Source: Endomicrobium sp. (lineage in GTDB: Bacteria; Elusimicrobiota; Endomicrobiia; Endomicrobiales; Endomicrobiaceae). From it: a DNA stretch of 6,093 nt. The stretch is from assembly GCA_031277075.1 (NCBI GenBank), contig JAISLV010000046.1, forward strand, positions 1-6,093, read 5' to 3'. This document shows positions 5,873 to 6,093 of the stretch, one piece after another. How positions within the stretch are numbered: position 1 is the first letter of the stretch; each line of letters begins with the position of its first letter. Position numbers and translations under genes: made by a program. The notes below the pieces were generated by a model. That model ran no database searches, had not been told where the DNA came from, and worked only from the letters and a program-made list of their open reading frames with translations.

Positions 5873-6093
5873 TTATAATTTTCCTTGCTAAGCCAAAATC
5901 AAGTCGCCTTCTATACATACCGTCTCTTCTCAATCCTTTAAACGCCGTCAAAAAAACGTCGGATGTTTGTTGCCTGAAATCGTTGAGAACGGCGTTTAAT
6001 TGTTCTATTTTTACTTTTTTTGAGACTTTTATCTTTGTTATTGACCTGCATGACGAAGAAACTTCGTAATCTATCAGTTCTTCCACATCGCAA
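5859..6093 (-). CDS. C-terminal end of an unassigned gene, cut by window end
   Basis: About 77 codons are visible and the frame runs open into the window edge. A GTG at 6086 could be read as a start, but the open frame beyond it and the lack of a visible ribosome binding site make a cut larger gene more likely. The visible protein is strongly basic towards its end (GLRRDGMYRRRLDFGLARK) and has no motif I recognise. Its TGA overlaps the start of the endonuclease-like gene by 14 bases, the arrangement of a coupled operon. By context it could be the methyltransferase, specificity or control gene of a restriction-modification system. None of the usual methyltransferase motifs falls in the visible part, so this is inference only. 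Confidence 0.6.
   Translation of the reverse strand, partial: CDVEELIDYEVSSSCRSITKIKVSKKVKIEQLNAVLNDFRQQTSDVFLTAFKGLRRDGMYRRRLDFGLARKIINAQA
5882..5886 (-). promoter_or_regulatory. Ribosome binding site of the endonuclease-like gene
   Basis: AAGGA lies inside the last codons of the upstream gene, nine bases before the ATG at 5872. It supports that start and translational coupling of the two overlapping genes. Confidence 0.6.

Overview
The window is a stretch of AT-rich bacterial chromosome in which every recognisable gene lies on the minus strand. In transcription order, reading from high to low coordinates, they are: the 3' end of an unassigned gene, a probable type II restriction endonuclease, hydG, polA and the 5' part of coaE. 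HydG builds the CO/CN ligands of the [FeFe]-hydrogenase H-cluster, so the organism is probably an anaerobe that makes or consumes H2. Its phylum cannot be fixed from the sequence. The mix of hydG, dispersed REP-like palindromes and a restriction gene would fit an Elusimicrobiota/Endomicrobium-like bacterium, but that is a weak inference.

Layout: (1) 1-438, coaE, dephospho-CoA kinase, cut by the window start. (2) 521-3238, polA, a full-length DNA polymerase I with an intact 5' nuclease, a proofreading domain that has lost its metal ligands, and a polymerase domain with two Glu-to-Asp changes at normally conserved acidic positions. (3) 3239-3681, a 443-base gap packed with four short-period tandem arrays (12, 24, 13 and 8 bases) and one REP-like hairpin. 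Long open frames cross it on both strands, but I regard them as repeat artefacts. (4) 3682-5070, hydG, with its own plausible promoter and a good ribosome binding site. (5) 5147-5233, a nearly perfect inverted repeat with 43-base arms that looks like a MITE or similar dispersed element. (6) 5210-5872, the probable endonuclease, whose last seven codons and stop lie inside that inverted repeat. (7) 5859-6093, the end of a gene overlapping the endonuclease start by 14 bases, possibly the partner methyltransferase, though no methyltransferase motif is visible.

Functionally the genes fall into three unrelated blocks. polA and coaE form a replication/CoA-synthesis pair seen as neighbours in several bacterial groups. 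hydG is a lone hydrogenase maturation gene here, with no hydE, hydF or hydrogenase in view. The last block is a translationally coupled accessory (probably restriction-modification) unit. Repeats sit at both boundaries of hydG, so this part of the chromosome looks like a site of repeated insertion or repeat expansion between housekeeping genes. I see no RNA gene, CRISPR array or convincing intrinsic terminator.
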